Positions 34,565 to 43,855 of a stretch of 64,000 nt of DNA are shown piece by piece. Positions within the stretch are counted from its first letter, which is position 1, and each line of letters begins with the position of its first letter. The stretch is taken from the NCBI GenBank assembly GCA_963737145.1, contig CAVTRO010000007.1, forward strand, positions 248,001-312,000, given 5' to 3'. This DNA comes from AP-15 sp963737145. GTDB lineage: Bacteria > Pseudomonadota > Alphaproteobacteria > ATCC43930 > CGMCC-115725. The position numbers and the translations under genes are program-made. The notes under the pieces are model-generated. The model saw only the letters and a program-made list of their open reading frames with translations. It was not told where the DNA came from and did not search any database.

Positions 34565-35418
34565 CGTGGAGCCCCTGGGGGTGAAGCCATTGAGGGCAGC
34601 GCCGCTCCGCTGCGGCGCATTACCTCCGTGGCCAGCCGGACATAAGCCTGCGCGCCGGCGCAGCCGTGATCGTAGATCAATACCGGCTTGCCGTGGGATG
34701 GCGCCTCGGCAATGCGCACATTGCGCGGAATCATCGTGTCGAACACTCTGGCGCCGAAATGACTGCGCACGTCCGCGGCAACCTGGTCGCAGAGGTTATT
34801 GCGCTGGTCATACATAGTCAGCAGCACGCCTTGCAGTTCGAGCCGCGGATTGAGCGCGCGCTGCACCCGCTCGATCGTGCGCATCAACTGGCTCAGGCCT
34901 TCCAGTGCATAGAATTCGCATTGCAATGGCACCAGCACCGAATCGGCAGCGACCAGCGCATTGATCGTCAGCAGGTTCAATGACGGCGGACAATCCACCA
35001 GCACCTCGTCATAATCGCGCATACGGCTGCGAATGGCCCCGCTCAGCAGAAATTCACGCCGCTCGCGAGACGCCAGCTCCAACTCGGCACCGGCCAGATC
35101 CTGCGACGCGGGGATGATGGCGAGACGTGGGATGTCAGTCGTTACTACTACCTCATCGAGCTCGGCCTCGCCGAGGATCAGCTCATAACTGGTAGCGGCG
35201 CGCGCCGTTCGCTCGACGCCGAGGCCGGTGCTGGCATTGCCTTGCGGATCGAGATCGATCAGCAGCACGTGATGACCGACAGCCGCCAGCGCCGTCGCGA
35301 GATTTATTGCGGTCGTCGTCTTGCCGACACCGCCCTTCTGATTGGCGAGCGCGATAGTGCGGGCACGGCGCGCGGCGGGAATGGCGCGCGGCTCCGCGTC
35401 AAGCCTGGCGAGGCTCAC
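34561..35418 (-). CDS. parA: Chromosome-partitioning ATPase ParA
   Basis: 285 residues from GTG 35418, overlapping rsmG by 20 bases. Deviant Walker A ANQKGGVGKTTTAINLATAL, Walker A' LLIDLDPQGNASTGLG and Walker B VLVDCPPSLNLLTINALVAA. Binds nucleoid DNA as an ATP dimer and is displaced by ParB. A longer reading to 35484 would start inside rsmG and adds nothing conserved. Confidence 0.95.
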   Translation of the reverse strand: MSLARLDAEPRAIPAARRARTIALANQKGGVGKTTTAINLATALAAVGHHVLLIDLDPQGNASTGLGVERTARAATSYELILGEAELDEVVVTTDIPRLAIIPASQDLAGAELELASRERREFLLSGAIRSRMRDYDEVLVDCPPSLNLLTINALVAADSVLVPLQCEFYALEGLSQLMRTIERVQRALNPRLELQGVLLTMYDQRNNLCDQVAADVRSHFGARVFDTMIPRNVRIAEAPSHGKPVLIYDHGCAGAQAYVRLATEVMRRSGAALPSMASPPGAPR

Positions 35419-36028
35419 GGGCAACCTGTTGCAAGCGAAGAACGACCCCCCGCCGGTCGGACAGGCTTTGTTCGACCGACACATTCATTGTCCAGGCTTT
35501 GCGGGCCAGGGTCAATTCCTCGTTGAACCGCTCGCCTTTGGGAAAGAGGCAAACGGTGCCGGGCATCAGAAACGAGGCAGCCAAATCGAGCAACCGGTCG
35601 AGCGGCGCGCAGGCGCGCGAGGTCACGACATCGGCGGGATGCGGCGCCACGGCCTGGATGCGGCATGGCCGAATCGTGACCTCCGCCCCGGCGATCCGCG
35701 CCGCTTCGCGCAGAAATGCCGCCTTTCGCGAATCCGCCTCGACCAGCTCCACACCGGGGACGCCGAGGATCGCCAGCACGAGCCCCGGAAGCCCGGCGCC
35801 GCTGCCGAGATCGATCAGGTTTTTGGCTGTGCTCGGGATAAAACGATGCAGCTGCGCCGAATCGAGAATGTGGCGCCGCCACAGATCGGCGAGGGTATCG
35901 CGGCCGACGAGATTGATGCGCGCCGACCAGCGGGTCAGCAGTTCGGCATAGGCCTCCAGCCGTGCCAGTGTTTCACGTGAAACAGGTACGAGCTCGGCAA
36001 ACCCTCGCGGCCCGAGCGCCGGCGTCAC
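35399..36028 (-). CDS. rsmG: 16S rRNA (guanine-527-N7) methyltransferase
   Basis: 209 residues from GTG 36028. SAM motif NLIDLGSGAGLPGLVLAI; the earlier RINLVGRDTLADLWRRHILD and later VTSRACAPLDRLLDLA complete the family. The parS site at 35969 is inside its coding sequence and is read as PVSRETLAR. Between mnmG and parA, as usual. Confidence 0.93.
   Translation of the reverse strand: MTPALGPRGFAELVPVSRETLARLEAYAELLTRWSARINLVGRDTLADLWRRHILDSAQLHRFIPSTAKNLIDLGSGAGLPGLVLAILGVPGVELVEADSRKAAFLREAARIAGAEVTIRPCRIQAVAPHPADVVTSRACAPLDRLLDLAASFLMPGTVCLFPKGERFNEELTLARKAWTMNVSVEQSLSDRRGVVLRLQQVAREPRQA
35969..35984. promoter_or_regulatory. parS site 1 (inside rsmG)
   Basis: TGTTTCACGTGAAACA is the exact 16-base palindromic ParB-binding consensus. 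It lies 1.4 kb from parB. Confidence 0.93.
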
Positions 36029-36043
36029 GCCGCTCGGGAGCCG

Positions 36044-36091
36044 CCCCCACCCTAACCCTCCCCCGCTTGCGGGGGAGGGTTAGGGTGGGGG
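36044..36091. repeat. Perfect 23-bp palindrome between mnmG and rsmG
   Basis: Two 23-base arms with core ACCCTAACCCTCCCCC / GGGGGAGGGTTAGGGT and a TT loop, with no mismatch. The right arm codes the last residues of MnmG (PHPNPPPQAGEG), so the element fixes the 3' end of that gene. It could be an mRNA stabilising or transcription-limiting hairpin between mnmG and rsmG, or a mobile REP relic. Confidence 0.85.
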
Positions 36092-37968
36092 TTGCTGTCG
36101 CCGACGGTGGGCCGGCGCTTCACGTGCCTGAACAACGCCACCAGCGCCGCTGGTGTGACGCCGGAAATCCGCGCGGCGGCGCCCAGGGTGGCCGGGCGCG
36201 CCGCGGCGAGCTTGCCGCTGATCTCGCGCGACAAACTTCCGACCGTCCCGTAGTCGAGGTCGGCGGGAAGCAGCAGCGCCTCGTCGCGCCGGAAGGAGGC
36301 AATGTCCCGTTCCTGCCGTTCGAGATAACCGGCATAGCGGGCATCGATCTCGAGCTGCTCGGCGATATCGGGTGACAGCGAGGCGAGCTCGGGCCAAACC
36401 CCAGTGAGACGTGCCAGGCCGACACCCGGATAGGCCAACAGCTCCGCGGCATTGCGGGTGACGCCGTCCTCGTTGACCGTGATCCCATGGCGCCTCAAGG
36501 CCGGCGGGGTCATGCGCAGTTCCGCGAGCCGCCCGCGGGCCTCACCGAGCGCCGCCATTTTCGCAGTAAAACGCCGCCTTCGCTCGCGTCCGACCGCGGA
36601 CAGTCGAATGCCGATCGGCGTCAGGCGCTGGTCGGCGTTGTCGGCCCGCAAGGTGAGCCGGTACTCGGCGCGCGAGGTGAACATCCGGTAGGGCTCGGTA
36701 GTGCCGCGGGTGACGAGGTCGTCGATCAGCACGCCGATATAGGCGTCGGCGCGGTCGAGCACGAGCGGCGCCGCTCCGCCCGCCGCGAGCGCCGCATTGA
36801 GACCGGCTACGAGACCCTGCGCCGCCGCCTCCTCATAGCCGGTCGTGCCGTTGATCTGGCCCGCGAGATGGAGCCCCGGGATGCGGCGCGTCTCGAGGCT
36901 CGGGTAAAGCTCGCGCGGGTCGACAAAATCGTACTCGATCGCGTAGCCGGGCCGTCGCATTACGGCGCTTTCGAGCCCGGGGATCGTCCGCAGCATCGCT
37001 TCCTGCGTCTCGCGCGGCAGCGAGGTCGAGATGCCGTTAGGGTAGATCGTACGGTCGTCGAGCCCTTCCGGCTCGAGAAAGATCTGGTGCCGCTCGCGCT
37101 CGGCAAAGCGCACGACCTTGTCCTCGATCGAGGGGCAATAGCGCGGCCCGATACTGGTGATCTGGCCCGAATACATTGGCGAGCGGTCGAGATTGGCGCG
37201 AATGACGGCATGGGTCGCCGGGGTCGTCGCGGTGATGTGGCAGACGACCTGCGGCGTCGCGATGCGATCGGTCATGAACGAGAAAGGCGGCGGCGGGTCG
37301 TCGCCGGGCTGCACATCGAGTCCGGCCCAGCCGATCGTGCCGCCGTCGAGCCGGGGCGGCGTGCCGGTCTTGAGCCGTCCGAGCGCGAAACCGTGGCGAG
37401 CAAGGGTCTGCGACAGGCCAAGTGACGGTTCTTCGCCGACGCGGCCCGCCGCGATCTTCTCGTCGCCGATGTGGATCAGGCCGTTAAGAAAGGTACCGGT
37501 CGTCAACACGACCCGCCCCGCCGCAACGCGCCTGCCGTCGCCCAGCACGAGCCCGCAGACATGCCCGCCGGCATCGAGCAGCAGATCCTCGGCCGCCCCC
37601 TCGAGGATATCGAGACCAGGCGTTTCGGCCAGCAATTCGGCGACGGCGCGGCGATAGAGCTTGCGGTCGGCCTGCGCGCGCGGCCCGCGCACCGCAGGAC
37701 CCTTGCTGCGGTTAAGAATCCGGAACTGGATCCCGGCGCGGTCGATCGCCCGGCCCATAATGCCGTCGAGTGCATCGATCTCCCGCACCAGATGGCCCTT
37801 GCCGAGCCCGCCGATCGCCGGGTTGCACGACATCTCGCCAATCGTCGCCCGCTTATGCGTCAGCAGCAGCGTGCGCGCCCCGACGCGAGCCGCCGCCGCC
37901 GCCGCCTCACACCCGGCATGCCCGCCGCCCACCACGACGACGGCATACGAGAAGAGAGCTTCGTTCAT
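36052..37968 (-). CDS. mnmG: tRNA uridine-34 carboxymethylaminomethyl enzyme MnmG (GidA)
   Basis: 638 residues from ATG 37968. FAD motif VVVVGGGHAGCEAAAAAARV, then SCNPAIGGLGKGHLVREIDA with the conserved cysteine and GIQFRILNRSKGPAVRGPRA. Further on are FLNGLIHIG and the second cysteine region PRYCPSIEDKVVRF. With MnmE it modifies wobble uridine. The last 12 residues are encoded by a palindromic repeat. mnmE (trmE), its usual neighbour, is not upstream; a YetF remnant and unrelated genes are there instead. Confidence 0.95.
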   Translation of the reverse strand: MNEALFSYAVVVVGGGHAGCEAAAAAARVGARTLLLTHKRATIGEMSCNPAIGGLGKGHLVREIDALDGIMGRAIDRAGIQFRILNRSKGPAVRGPRAQADRKLYRRAVAELLAETPGLDILEGAAEDLLLDAGGHVCGLVLGDGRRVAAGRVVLTTGTFLNGLIHIGDEKIAAGRVGEEPSLGLSQTLARHGFALGRLKTGTPPRLDGGTIGWAGLDVQPGDDPPPPFSFMTDRIATPQVVCHITATTPATHAVIRANLDRSPMYSGQITSIGPRYCPSIEDKVVRFAERERHQIFLEPEGLDDRTIYPNGISTSLPRETQEAMLRTIPGLESAVMRRPGYAIEYDFVDPRELYPSLETRRIPGLHLAGQINGTTGYEEAAAQGLVAGLNAALAAGGAAPLVLDRADAYIGVLIDDLVTRGTTEPYRMFTSRAEYRLTLRADNADQRLTPIGIRLSAVGRERRRRFTAKMAALGEARGRLAELRMTPPALRRHGITVNEDGVTRNAAELLAYPGVGLARLTGVWPELASLSPDIAEQLEIDARYAGYLERQERDIASFRRDEALLLPADLDYGTVGSLSREISGKLAAARPATLGAAARISGVTPAALVALFRHVKRRPTVGDSNPHPNPPPQAGEG

Positions 37969-38005
37969 GGCGGGGGAATGTATGGAGCGGCTAGCCGGGT
38001 GTCGA

Positions 38006-38021
38006 GGTTTCACGTGAAACA
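38006..38021. promoter_or_regulatory. parS site 2 (upstream of mnmG)
   Basis: GGTTTCACGTGAAACA matches the ParB consensus at 15 of 16 positions (only the first base differs). It sits 38 bases before the mnmG start codon, in the intergenic space. Confidence 0.85.
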
Positions 38022-38143
38022 CTCATCATATGCTTGAGCGAGCGTAGGCCCTGGTCAGTATTGCCGCCGGCCCCTCCCGAAATTCCGGGGGTGACAATTC
38101 ATTGATCCATCATGGCGGGACCTGTGCACGGGAGGATGACGAG

Positions 38144-38478
38144 ATGTTATTCGACGGCTGGATGGGCCTTGCCCGCGTTCTGATCGTGGGAACGCTGGCT
38201 TACATTGCGTTGGTGCTGTTTCTGCAGGTCTCAGGAAAGCGAACTCTGACAAGCTGAACGCCTTCGATCTGGTCGTAACGGTGGCTCTCGGCTCGACTCT
38301 GGCAACCGTGCTCTTGAGCAAATCGGTTGCCCTCGCCGAGGGCCTCCTCGCGCTGGCCCTGCTGATAGGCCTTCAGTTCGTCATAGCCTGGCTGTAGGTT
38401 CGAGTATCCTGGTTCGAGAAGCTGATCAAGAGCGAGCCGACGCTTCAGCTGACGACCAGTACTCCGCTGAGCACGTAA
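38144..38478 (+). pseudogene. YetF/DUF421-type membrane protein, broken
   Basis: ATG 38144 follows GGGAGGATGACGAG, a good ribosome site. MGLARVLIVGTLAYIALVLF, then SGKRTL, then after a one-base deletion near 38250 KLNAFDLVVTVALGSTLATV and LSKSVALAEGLLALALLIGL. A TAG follows IAWL, and WFEKLIKSEPTL and a stop at 38478 come after. The C-terminal DUF421 cytosolic domain is missing. The indel alone could be an error, but the TAG and lost C-terminus indicate a dead gene. Confidence 0.7.
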
Positions 38479-38625
38479 ATGATCTTCGCGCCGGCGTGCT
38501 GGCGCGGGTCGCACGGCTTTGTCGAGCGAGCGAATTCCGCATAGAAAATAGTGCGAGCACCGGAAATCGACCCAACCTCGCCGTCAACTCGGTTTCGGGC
38601 AATCTCGGGCGGAGAGAGTTCGAAC

Positions 38626-38967
38626 CTATAGATCGGTTTCGTAGGTCTGACCGGGGAACATCGTGGCCCGGCTCCATCCCGACCAGACGCCGGCGACCGG
38701 ATTGTTCGGATTGCGGTCGTGGCGCCAGCAGATGTTCTCGGCCTTTGGCGCCTCGATCCGTTGCGTGTGGTTCTTGGTCATCGCGAATTCCTGGGTGGAG
38801 ACATAGGCATCACGATTGTCGCAATTGGGACTGGTGGTGATAACTGCCTCGACGTTGACGCGGTCCCATGTCGGATTGTTCAAGATCAGGGTTGCCGATT
38901 GGCCCGCGCCGACCGAGCCGCAGGCCGCCAGCAGCAACACGGCAAGCCACGCCACATAACGCATCAC
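38626..38967 (-). CDS. Small lipoprotein of unknown function
   Basis: 113 residues. Lipoprotein signal MMRYVAWLAVLLLAAC with lipobox LAAC. The mature part has ATLILNNPTWDRVNVEAVI and NICWRHDRNPNNPVAGVWSG, with two cysteines (SPNCDN, NICW) that could pair. I do not recognise the family. Codon use and signal peptide support a real gene. Confidence 0.65.
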   Translation of the reverse strand: MMRYVAWLAVLLLAACGSVGAGQSATLILNNPTWDRVNVEAVITTSPNCDNRDAYVSTQEFAMTKNHTQRIEAPKAENICWRHDRNPNNPVAGVWSGWSRATMFPGQTYETDL

Positions 38968-39199
38968 ATTCTTCCCTGTGCATCGGGACCGAAGGTCTGT
39001 CCTTTAGAAAGCTTCATCCCGCCGCGCAAGGGGAGCGTCAACAGCAGAAAGGCGACGAGCTCATGCGCCGCCATCGCCTGTTCGGCCAGGCGGTTCGCGC
39101 GAACCGGAGGGCGCAGAACGGATTTATCCGCGTCGGGAATAAAGCCGGGGCCATAGCGGTCTGGATCGGCGCAACACACAACGTCAATCGGAGAGAGAG

Positions 39200-40144
39200 A
39201 TGGCCGACCGCGAAATCAACCGTCGTGGTTTGTTAAAATGCATGACCTGGGCGGGAACCGGGGTGCTCTGGACAGTGAGCGGCGGCGTGCCGCGCACGCT
39301 CGGCCTCCTCGGCGAGGCCGACGCTGCCCAGCCGCAGGCCAGCGGATTTACATTTCTGCAGATCAGCGACAGCCATGTCGGCTTCGACAAGCCGGCCAAT
39401 CCCAACGCGATCGGCACCTTCCAGGAGGCGATCGCCAAAGTCAATGCGATGCCGATGCCGCCGGCCTTCATCATTCATACGGGCGACATCACACACCTGT
39501 CGAAGGACAAGGAGTTCGACGACGCCGATCAGGCGATGAAAGCGCTGAAGCAGAAGGTCTACGTCATCCCCGGCGAGCATGACGTCGCCGATGCCGACAA
39601 CGGCAAGGCTTATCTCGATCGCTACGGCAAGGGCACCAAGGGCAAAGGCTGGTACAGCTTCGACCACGGGGGCGTGCACTTCGTCGCGCTGATCAACGTC
39701 TTCAATTTCGAGCCGGGCTTCAAATCCGCCGGCCTCGCCAAGCTCGGCGACGAACAGCTCGAATGGATGGAAAAGGACGTCAAAGGCCTGTCGGCCAGCA
39801 CGCCGATCGTCGTCTTTGCCCATCTGCCATTGTGGACGGTCTACCAGGAATGGGGATGGGGCACCGAGGACGCGCCCCGCGCTCTCGCCTATCTGAAGCG
39901 CTTCGGGTCGGTGACCGTGCTGAACGGCCACATCCACCAGATCCAGCAAAAAGTCGAGGGCAACGTCTCGTTCCATACCGCTCGGTCGACGGCATTCCCG
40001 CAGCCGGCGCCGGGAAGCGCCCCCGCGCCCGGCCCGATGAAGGTGCCAGAGGAGCAGTTGCATTCGGTGCTCGGCGTGCGGACCGTCAACTACGTTCGCG
40101 GCAGGAGCTCGCTTGCTCTTGTCGAAACGCCGCTCAGTGCGTGA
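39200..40144 (+). CDS. Tat-exported calcineurin-like phosphoesterase
   Basis: 314 residues, ATG 39200 after GGAGAGAGAG. Twin-arginine signal NRRGLLKCMTW near residue 8 and an Ala-rich cleavage region by 45. Metal-site motifs in order: QISDSHVGF (D-x-H), HTGDITHL (GD), PGEHDVAD (GNHD-like, with Glu for Asn), FAHLPLWTV and NGHIHQIQ (GHxH). It should hydrolyse phospho-esters in the periplasm. The asparagine to glutamate change in GNHD is unusual and might alter metal use. Paired with the cupredoxin gene. Confidence 0.85.
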   Translation: MADREINRRGLLKCMTWAGTGVLWTVSGGVPRTLGLLGEADAAQPQASGFTFLQISDSHVGFDKPANPNAIGTFQEAIAKVNAMPMPPAFIIHTGDITHLSKDKEFDDADQAMKALKQKVYVIPGEHDVADADNGKAYLDRYGKGTKGKGWYSFDHGGVHFVALINVFNFEPGFKSAGLAKLGDEQLEWMEKDVKGLSASTPIVVFAHLPLWTVYQEWGWGTEDAPRALAYLKRFGSVTVLNGHIHQIQQKVEGNVSFHTARSTAFPQPAPGSAPAPGPMKVPEEQLHSVLGVRTVNYVRGRSSLALVETPLSA

Positions 40145-40157
40145 GGGGACATTGGCT

Positions 40158-40511
40158 ATGGTGCCGAAAACAGCGTCAGTATTGGGCATTCTGGTCGCAG
40201 CAGCGGCGCTCTTCGCGGCCGCACCCCGTGCACCCTTGGCCGATGCAGCTCACTCGGCCGACATCCAAATCGACAACTTCCGTTATTCGCCGCCGACCCT
40301 CGTCGTGGCGCCGGGCACGACAGTGACTTGGACCAACGACGACGACAGTCCGCACTCGGTTCGAGAGAAGGACGGAAAATTCAAATCCGCGGCGCTCGAT
40401 ACGGACGACAAGTTTTCCCAAACCTTCACCGCGCCGGGGGAGTACGAGTATTTCTGCTCCATACATCCGTATATGACCGGGAAGATCGTCGTCAAACCTG
40501 CCGGCTCGTAG
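40158..40511 (+). CDS. Exported plastocyanin/azurin-like cupredoxin
   Basis: 117 residues from ATG 40158, following GAGGGGAC. Signal peptide to about residue 34 (ADAAHSADI). Type I copper ligands are visible: His in DDDSPHSVRE, then Cys, His and Met in YFCSIHPYMTGKIVV. Thirteen bases after the phosphoesterase, so one transcript. Probably a periplasmic electron carrier or copper-binding protein serving the phosphoesterase's pathway. Confidence 0.88.
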   Translation: MVPKTASVLGILVAAAALFAAAPRAPLADAAHSADIQIDNFRYSPPTLVVAPGTTVTWTNDDDSPHSVREKDGKFKSAALDTDDKFSQTFTAPGEYEYFCSIHPYMTGKIVVKPAGS

Positions 40512-41110
40512 CAGCCCTTGCCCACCAAGAAAATGTCTTCCGGGCACCGATACCCTCACCCACCAAGCGCTGGCGCGCTTGGCCTCCACTCTCCCGGGTG
40601 CGCAGGGCTGTCCGGGGAAAACTTTGCGGCCGAATAGAGCAGAAATCGGCCGAATAACTCGTCTTGGCCGGGCTTGGCCCGTGGGCCTTTGGCCCACGGA
40701 CTGGGCTCCCCTCGGTCACCATGCCGAAGTCCCCGTCAGGGCACCGCAACTTCGCCTGTGATGGACGATCGGCTTCGCCGGCCGGCTGCATCCCCACAGG
40801 CGCCATCTACAACCAGAATTGCTATGTCGGCAAATCGCTGTGGCGGGCGAACCGGGCTTGTGGAGGTGGCGCCACAATTTTAAGAAGAGTTTTTGCTGTA
40901 TATCCTCTGCGGAAAAACAGCAACAGGTGATTGCCCATACAACTAATGACTGTGAGGCCGACGCGCGACCTCGATCGATTTCTCGCCATCGCGCTCGCCA
41001 CCTGGACACCTTGATGGAACAAGGCGGGAACTTGCGGCAGCGCTCCTCGCCCATGTTGCTGAACCGAACCGCAGCAAGCCGCCGGCAACAACCCTGATGC
41101 TTAATAGAAA
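40512..41110. other. Gene-poor stretch
   Basis: About 600 bases with no open frame that looks coding. The only structure I see is a 9-bp hairpin at 40679-40699 (CCGTGGGCC, TTT, GGCCCACGG). It may act as a transcription stop for the upstream operon. No tRNA, transposase or promoter stands out. Confidence 0.5.
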
Positions 41111-41365
41111 TTGAAGATGCTTCGGCTGCCGGCTACTTCATCTTTCGACTTTTACGACGCCGAGGGTCAGAGGGTCACGATGTTCAGGAGATCAAAAGAG
41201 TATTCGCTCGAAGAATTGCTCGAGCATCCGGTACTCGGTGTGCAAATGACGAGCGAAGGCATCGATCGCCGCTGTGTCGACCTGATGTTGGACGCAACGA
41301 ACGGCCACCAAAATTTTGCAGAGCCCGAGTATCGCCAACGATTCGCCGGTTCTTTTCTATCTTGA
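41111..41365 (+). CDS. Small hypothetical protein
   Basis: Up to 84 residues; ATG 41180 (62 residues, MFRRSKEYSLEELL) is also possible, with AGAGGG upstream. The segment LEELLEHPVLGVQMTSEGID followed by RRCVDLMLD resembles short rhizobial hypothetical proteins with a (L/V)xxLxxxPxxxxxM..(D/E)G(V/I)DRR pattern, recalled from memory. It lies upstream of the topoisomerase on the same strand. Confidence 0.45.
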   Translation: MKMLRLPATSSFDFYDAEGQRVTMFRRSKEYSLEELLEHPVLGVQMTSEGIDRRCVDLMLDATNGHQNFAEPEYRQRFAGSFLS

Positions 41366-41456
41366 AATTCGGCGCAGATAATAGCTTCGGAACGCCGGGC
41401 CGGGCGGGGGTGTTGGCAAGTCCGACCCTTGCCCATCTCTCGCCGAGAGGATTGCG

Positions 41457-42671
41457 TTGGCCGCCCGGAACCAGGCTTGCGACACTTCATCCACAGCATT
41501 CGAGGCGGCGCTCGATCCGGTCGCGGCGGCAAAGCTCGCCAAGCTGCGGCATGTCAGCGACGATATGCCCGGGATCAGCCGGAACAAGGCGCGAAACGGC
41601 TTCGATTACCGCCTCCCCGGCGGGCAGCTGGTGCGCGACCTCGATACGTTGAAGCGCATTCGTTCGCTGGCGATCCCGCCGGCCTGGACCGCGGTGTGGA
41701 TCTGCCCCTATCCAAACGGCCACATCCAGGCGACCGGACGCGACAACCGCGGCCGCAAGCAATACCGCTATCACCCGCGTTGGCGCGAGGTCCGCGACGA
41801 GTCGAAATACGGGAAGATGCTGGTTTTCGGGCGGGTACTCCCGGCGATCAGGGAGCGCGTCGAGGCCGATCTGCGGCGGCGCGGCTTGCCCCGGGAGCGG
41901 GTGCTTGCCGCGGTCGTGCGCCTGATGGAGACGACCCTCTTTCGCATCGGCAACGCCGAATACGCCAAGGCGAACAAGAGCTATGGCCTGACCACTTTGC
42001 GCGACCGGCATGTCGCGATCGAGGGCAGTCACATTCATCTGGACTTCCGTGGCAAACACGGGATCCGGCAGCAAACGGACATCAATGATCGCCGGCTGGC
42101 GCGGATCATCAAGGACTGCCGCGACCTGCCCGGCTACGAATTGTTCCAATACCTCGACGAGGAGGGCAACCGGCATACGATCAACTCGGCCGACGTCAAT
42201 GACTACTTGCGCGAAATAAGCGGCGAGGAGATTACGGCGAAAGACTTTCGGACCTGGGCCGCGACCAACCTCGCTGCTCTCGCCCTGCAGGAGTTCGAAC
42301 TGTTCGACACCGAAGCAAAGAGAAAACGCGCCGTCGTCCGCGCCGTCGAAAAAGTGGCCAAACATCTGGGCAATACACCGGCGATTTGCCGGCGCTGCTA
42401 TATTCACCCGGCGATTTTCGACGGCTATCTCGATGGCACCCTGCTGACGACACTGAAGGACCAAACACAAACCTATTTGGCCGAAAACCTGGCCGGGTTG
42501 AGCGCCGCGGAGGCGGCGGTGGCGGCCTTCTTGCGATTGCGTCTCGAGGAACTGGAGAAGCAACAAAGCGAAACCGGCAGCGCCGCAGCGAATGTGAGGA
42601 AAGTTTCCAGCGGTTTGCCGCATGCCGATCCGGCCCGATCATCGGAATTATTGCACAACCAATTGAACTGA
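41457..42671 (+). CDS. Type IB DNA topoisomerase (poxvirus/bacterial type)
   Basis: 404 residues from TTG 41457. N-terminal domain GFDYRLPGGQLVRDLDTLKR and IPPAWTAVWICPYPNGHIQA; catalytic domain with arginine in YGLTTLRDRHV, lysine in DFRGKHGIRQQT, and nucleophilic tyrosine in ICRRCYIHPAIFDGY. Relaxes supercoils through a 3'-phosphotyrosine. Such enzymes are accessory in bacteria. It is followed 73 bases on by the inositol-phosphate synthase gene. Confidence 0.92.
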   Translation: MAARNQACDTSSTAFEAALDPVAAAKLAKLRHVSDDMPGISRNKARNGFDYRLPGGQLVRDLDTLKRIRSLAIPPAWTAVWICPYPNGHIQATGRDNRGRKQYRYHPRWREVRDESKYGKMLVFGRVLPAIRERVEADLRRRGLPRERVLAAVVRLMETTLFRIGNAEYAKANKSYGLTTLRDRHVAIEGSHIHLDFRGKHGIRQQTDINDRRLARIIKDCRDLPGYELFQYLDEEGNRHTINSADVNDYLREISGEEITAKDFRTWAATNLAALALQEFELFDTEAKRKRAVVRAVEKVAKHLGNTPAICRRCYIHPAIFDGYLDGTLLTTLKDQTQTYLAENLAGLSAAEAAVAAFLRLRLEELEKQQSETGSAAANVRKVSSGLPHADPARSSELLHNQLN

Positions 42672-42744
42672 TTGCGTCCTGCGTTGTTCGCCTCCTGATG
42701 CCGGTGCGCCTCTCAGTTGCGTACGGTACAAAGAGGAGGAGCAG

Positions 42745-43855
42745 GTGGCGAAGATCAGGGTCGCCGTAGTCGGCGTCGGAAATTGCGCCTCCTCTCTCGT
42801 CCAGGGGGTCGAATTCTATCGCCGCGCCGCTGGACCCTCTGCCATTCCGGGGGTGATGCACATCGAGCTTGGCGGCTATCACATCGGTGACGTAGAGTTC
42901 GTCGCTGCTTTCGACGTCGCCGCCGGCAAGGTGGGCTGCGATCTGGCGCAAGCTGTCTTCGCCCCGCCGAACAATACCGAGCGGTTTTCGAGTGTTCCGG
43001 CCACCGGGGTGGAAGTACGCCGCGGCCCGACTTATGACGGCATCGGCCGATACTTGAACGGCGTCGTCGTCGAATTGCCGGCAGCGCCCGATGATGTCGC
43101 GAAAACGCTGAGGGCAACCGGAGCCGAAATCGTCGTCTCCTATCTGCCGGTCGGGGCCGAAACCGCCTCGCGGTGGTACGCCGAGCAGGCGCTCGCGGCA
43201 GGCTGCGGGCTGGTCAACTGCATCCCGGTCTTCATTGCAAAAGACCCGGGATGGCGCGCCCGCTTCGAGGAGCGCCGGCTGCCGCTGATCGGCGATGATG
43301 TCAAAAGCCAGGTCGGAGCCACTATCGTTCATCGCGTCCTGGCAAATCTGTTCCGGGAAAGGGGCGTTCGGGTCGACCGCACCTACCAGCTGAACTTCGG
43401 CGGCAATAGCGACTTCCGTAATATGCTGGAGCGCGAAAGGCTCGAAATCTAAGAAGCGGTCGAAGACCAACTCGCTGACGAGCCAACTCGGTCAGAAGCT
43501 TTCCGATGCCGAAGCCCATATCGGGCCGAGCGACTTTGTTCCTTGGCTTACGGATCGAAAATGGGCCTACATCCGCATCGAGGGGACGAGCTTCGGTAAT
43601 CTGCCGTTGAACTGCGAATTGAAGCTCGAAGTCTGGGATTCGCCGAATTCCGCCGGCGTGGTGATCGATGCGATCCGCTGCGCCAAGCTCGCTCTCGACC
43701 GGCGAATTGGCGGCGCCCTGACCGGTCCCTCCAGCTACTTCATGAAGAGCCCGCCCGAGCAATTCACCGATTACGAGGCGCGGGCCAGGACCGAAGCGTT
43801 CATTCGCGGTGAGCCGGAAGGGTCAGCAGGAAGGTCAGCCCGTCCCACAGAGTAA
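42745..43855 (+). CDS. ino1: Myo-inositol-3-phosphate synthase (one frameshift)
   Basis: About 369 residues when joined, the actinobacterial/archaeal size. GTG 42745 follows AGAGGAGGAG. NAD motif AVVGVGNCASSLVQGVEFY; substrate region LVNCIPVFIAKDPGW and IGDDVKSQVGATIVHRVL; then, after an extra A in the AAA at 43445-43447, SKKRSKTNSLTSQ and LKLEVWDSPNSAGVVIDAIR. Converts glucose-6-phosphate to inositol-3-phosphate. The 3' end overlaps the convergent methyltransferase by 56 bases. Its location beside GT4, PIG-L and acyltransferase genes is suggestive. Confidence 0.88.

Noticed and set aside
36118..36134. CTTCACGTGCCTGAACA as a third parS site
   Set aside because: Only one half of the palindrome fits; the other half has three or more mismatches. 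It codes the FRHVK region of MnmG.
38479..38625. Continuation of the YetF-like gene
   Set aside because: No frame continues the DUF421 domain, so the pseudogene is taken to end at 38478.
38964..39179. Possible 71-residue minus-strand protein
   Set aside because: No ribosome site, signal or similarity, and composition like non-coding sequence.
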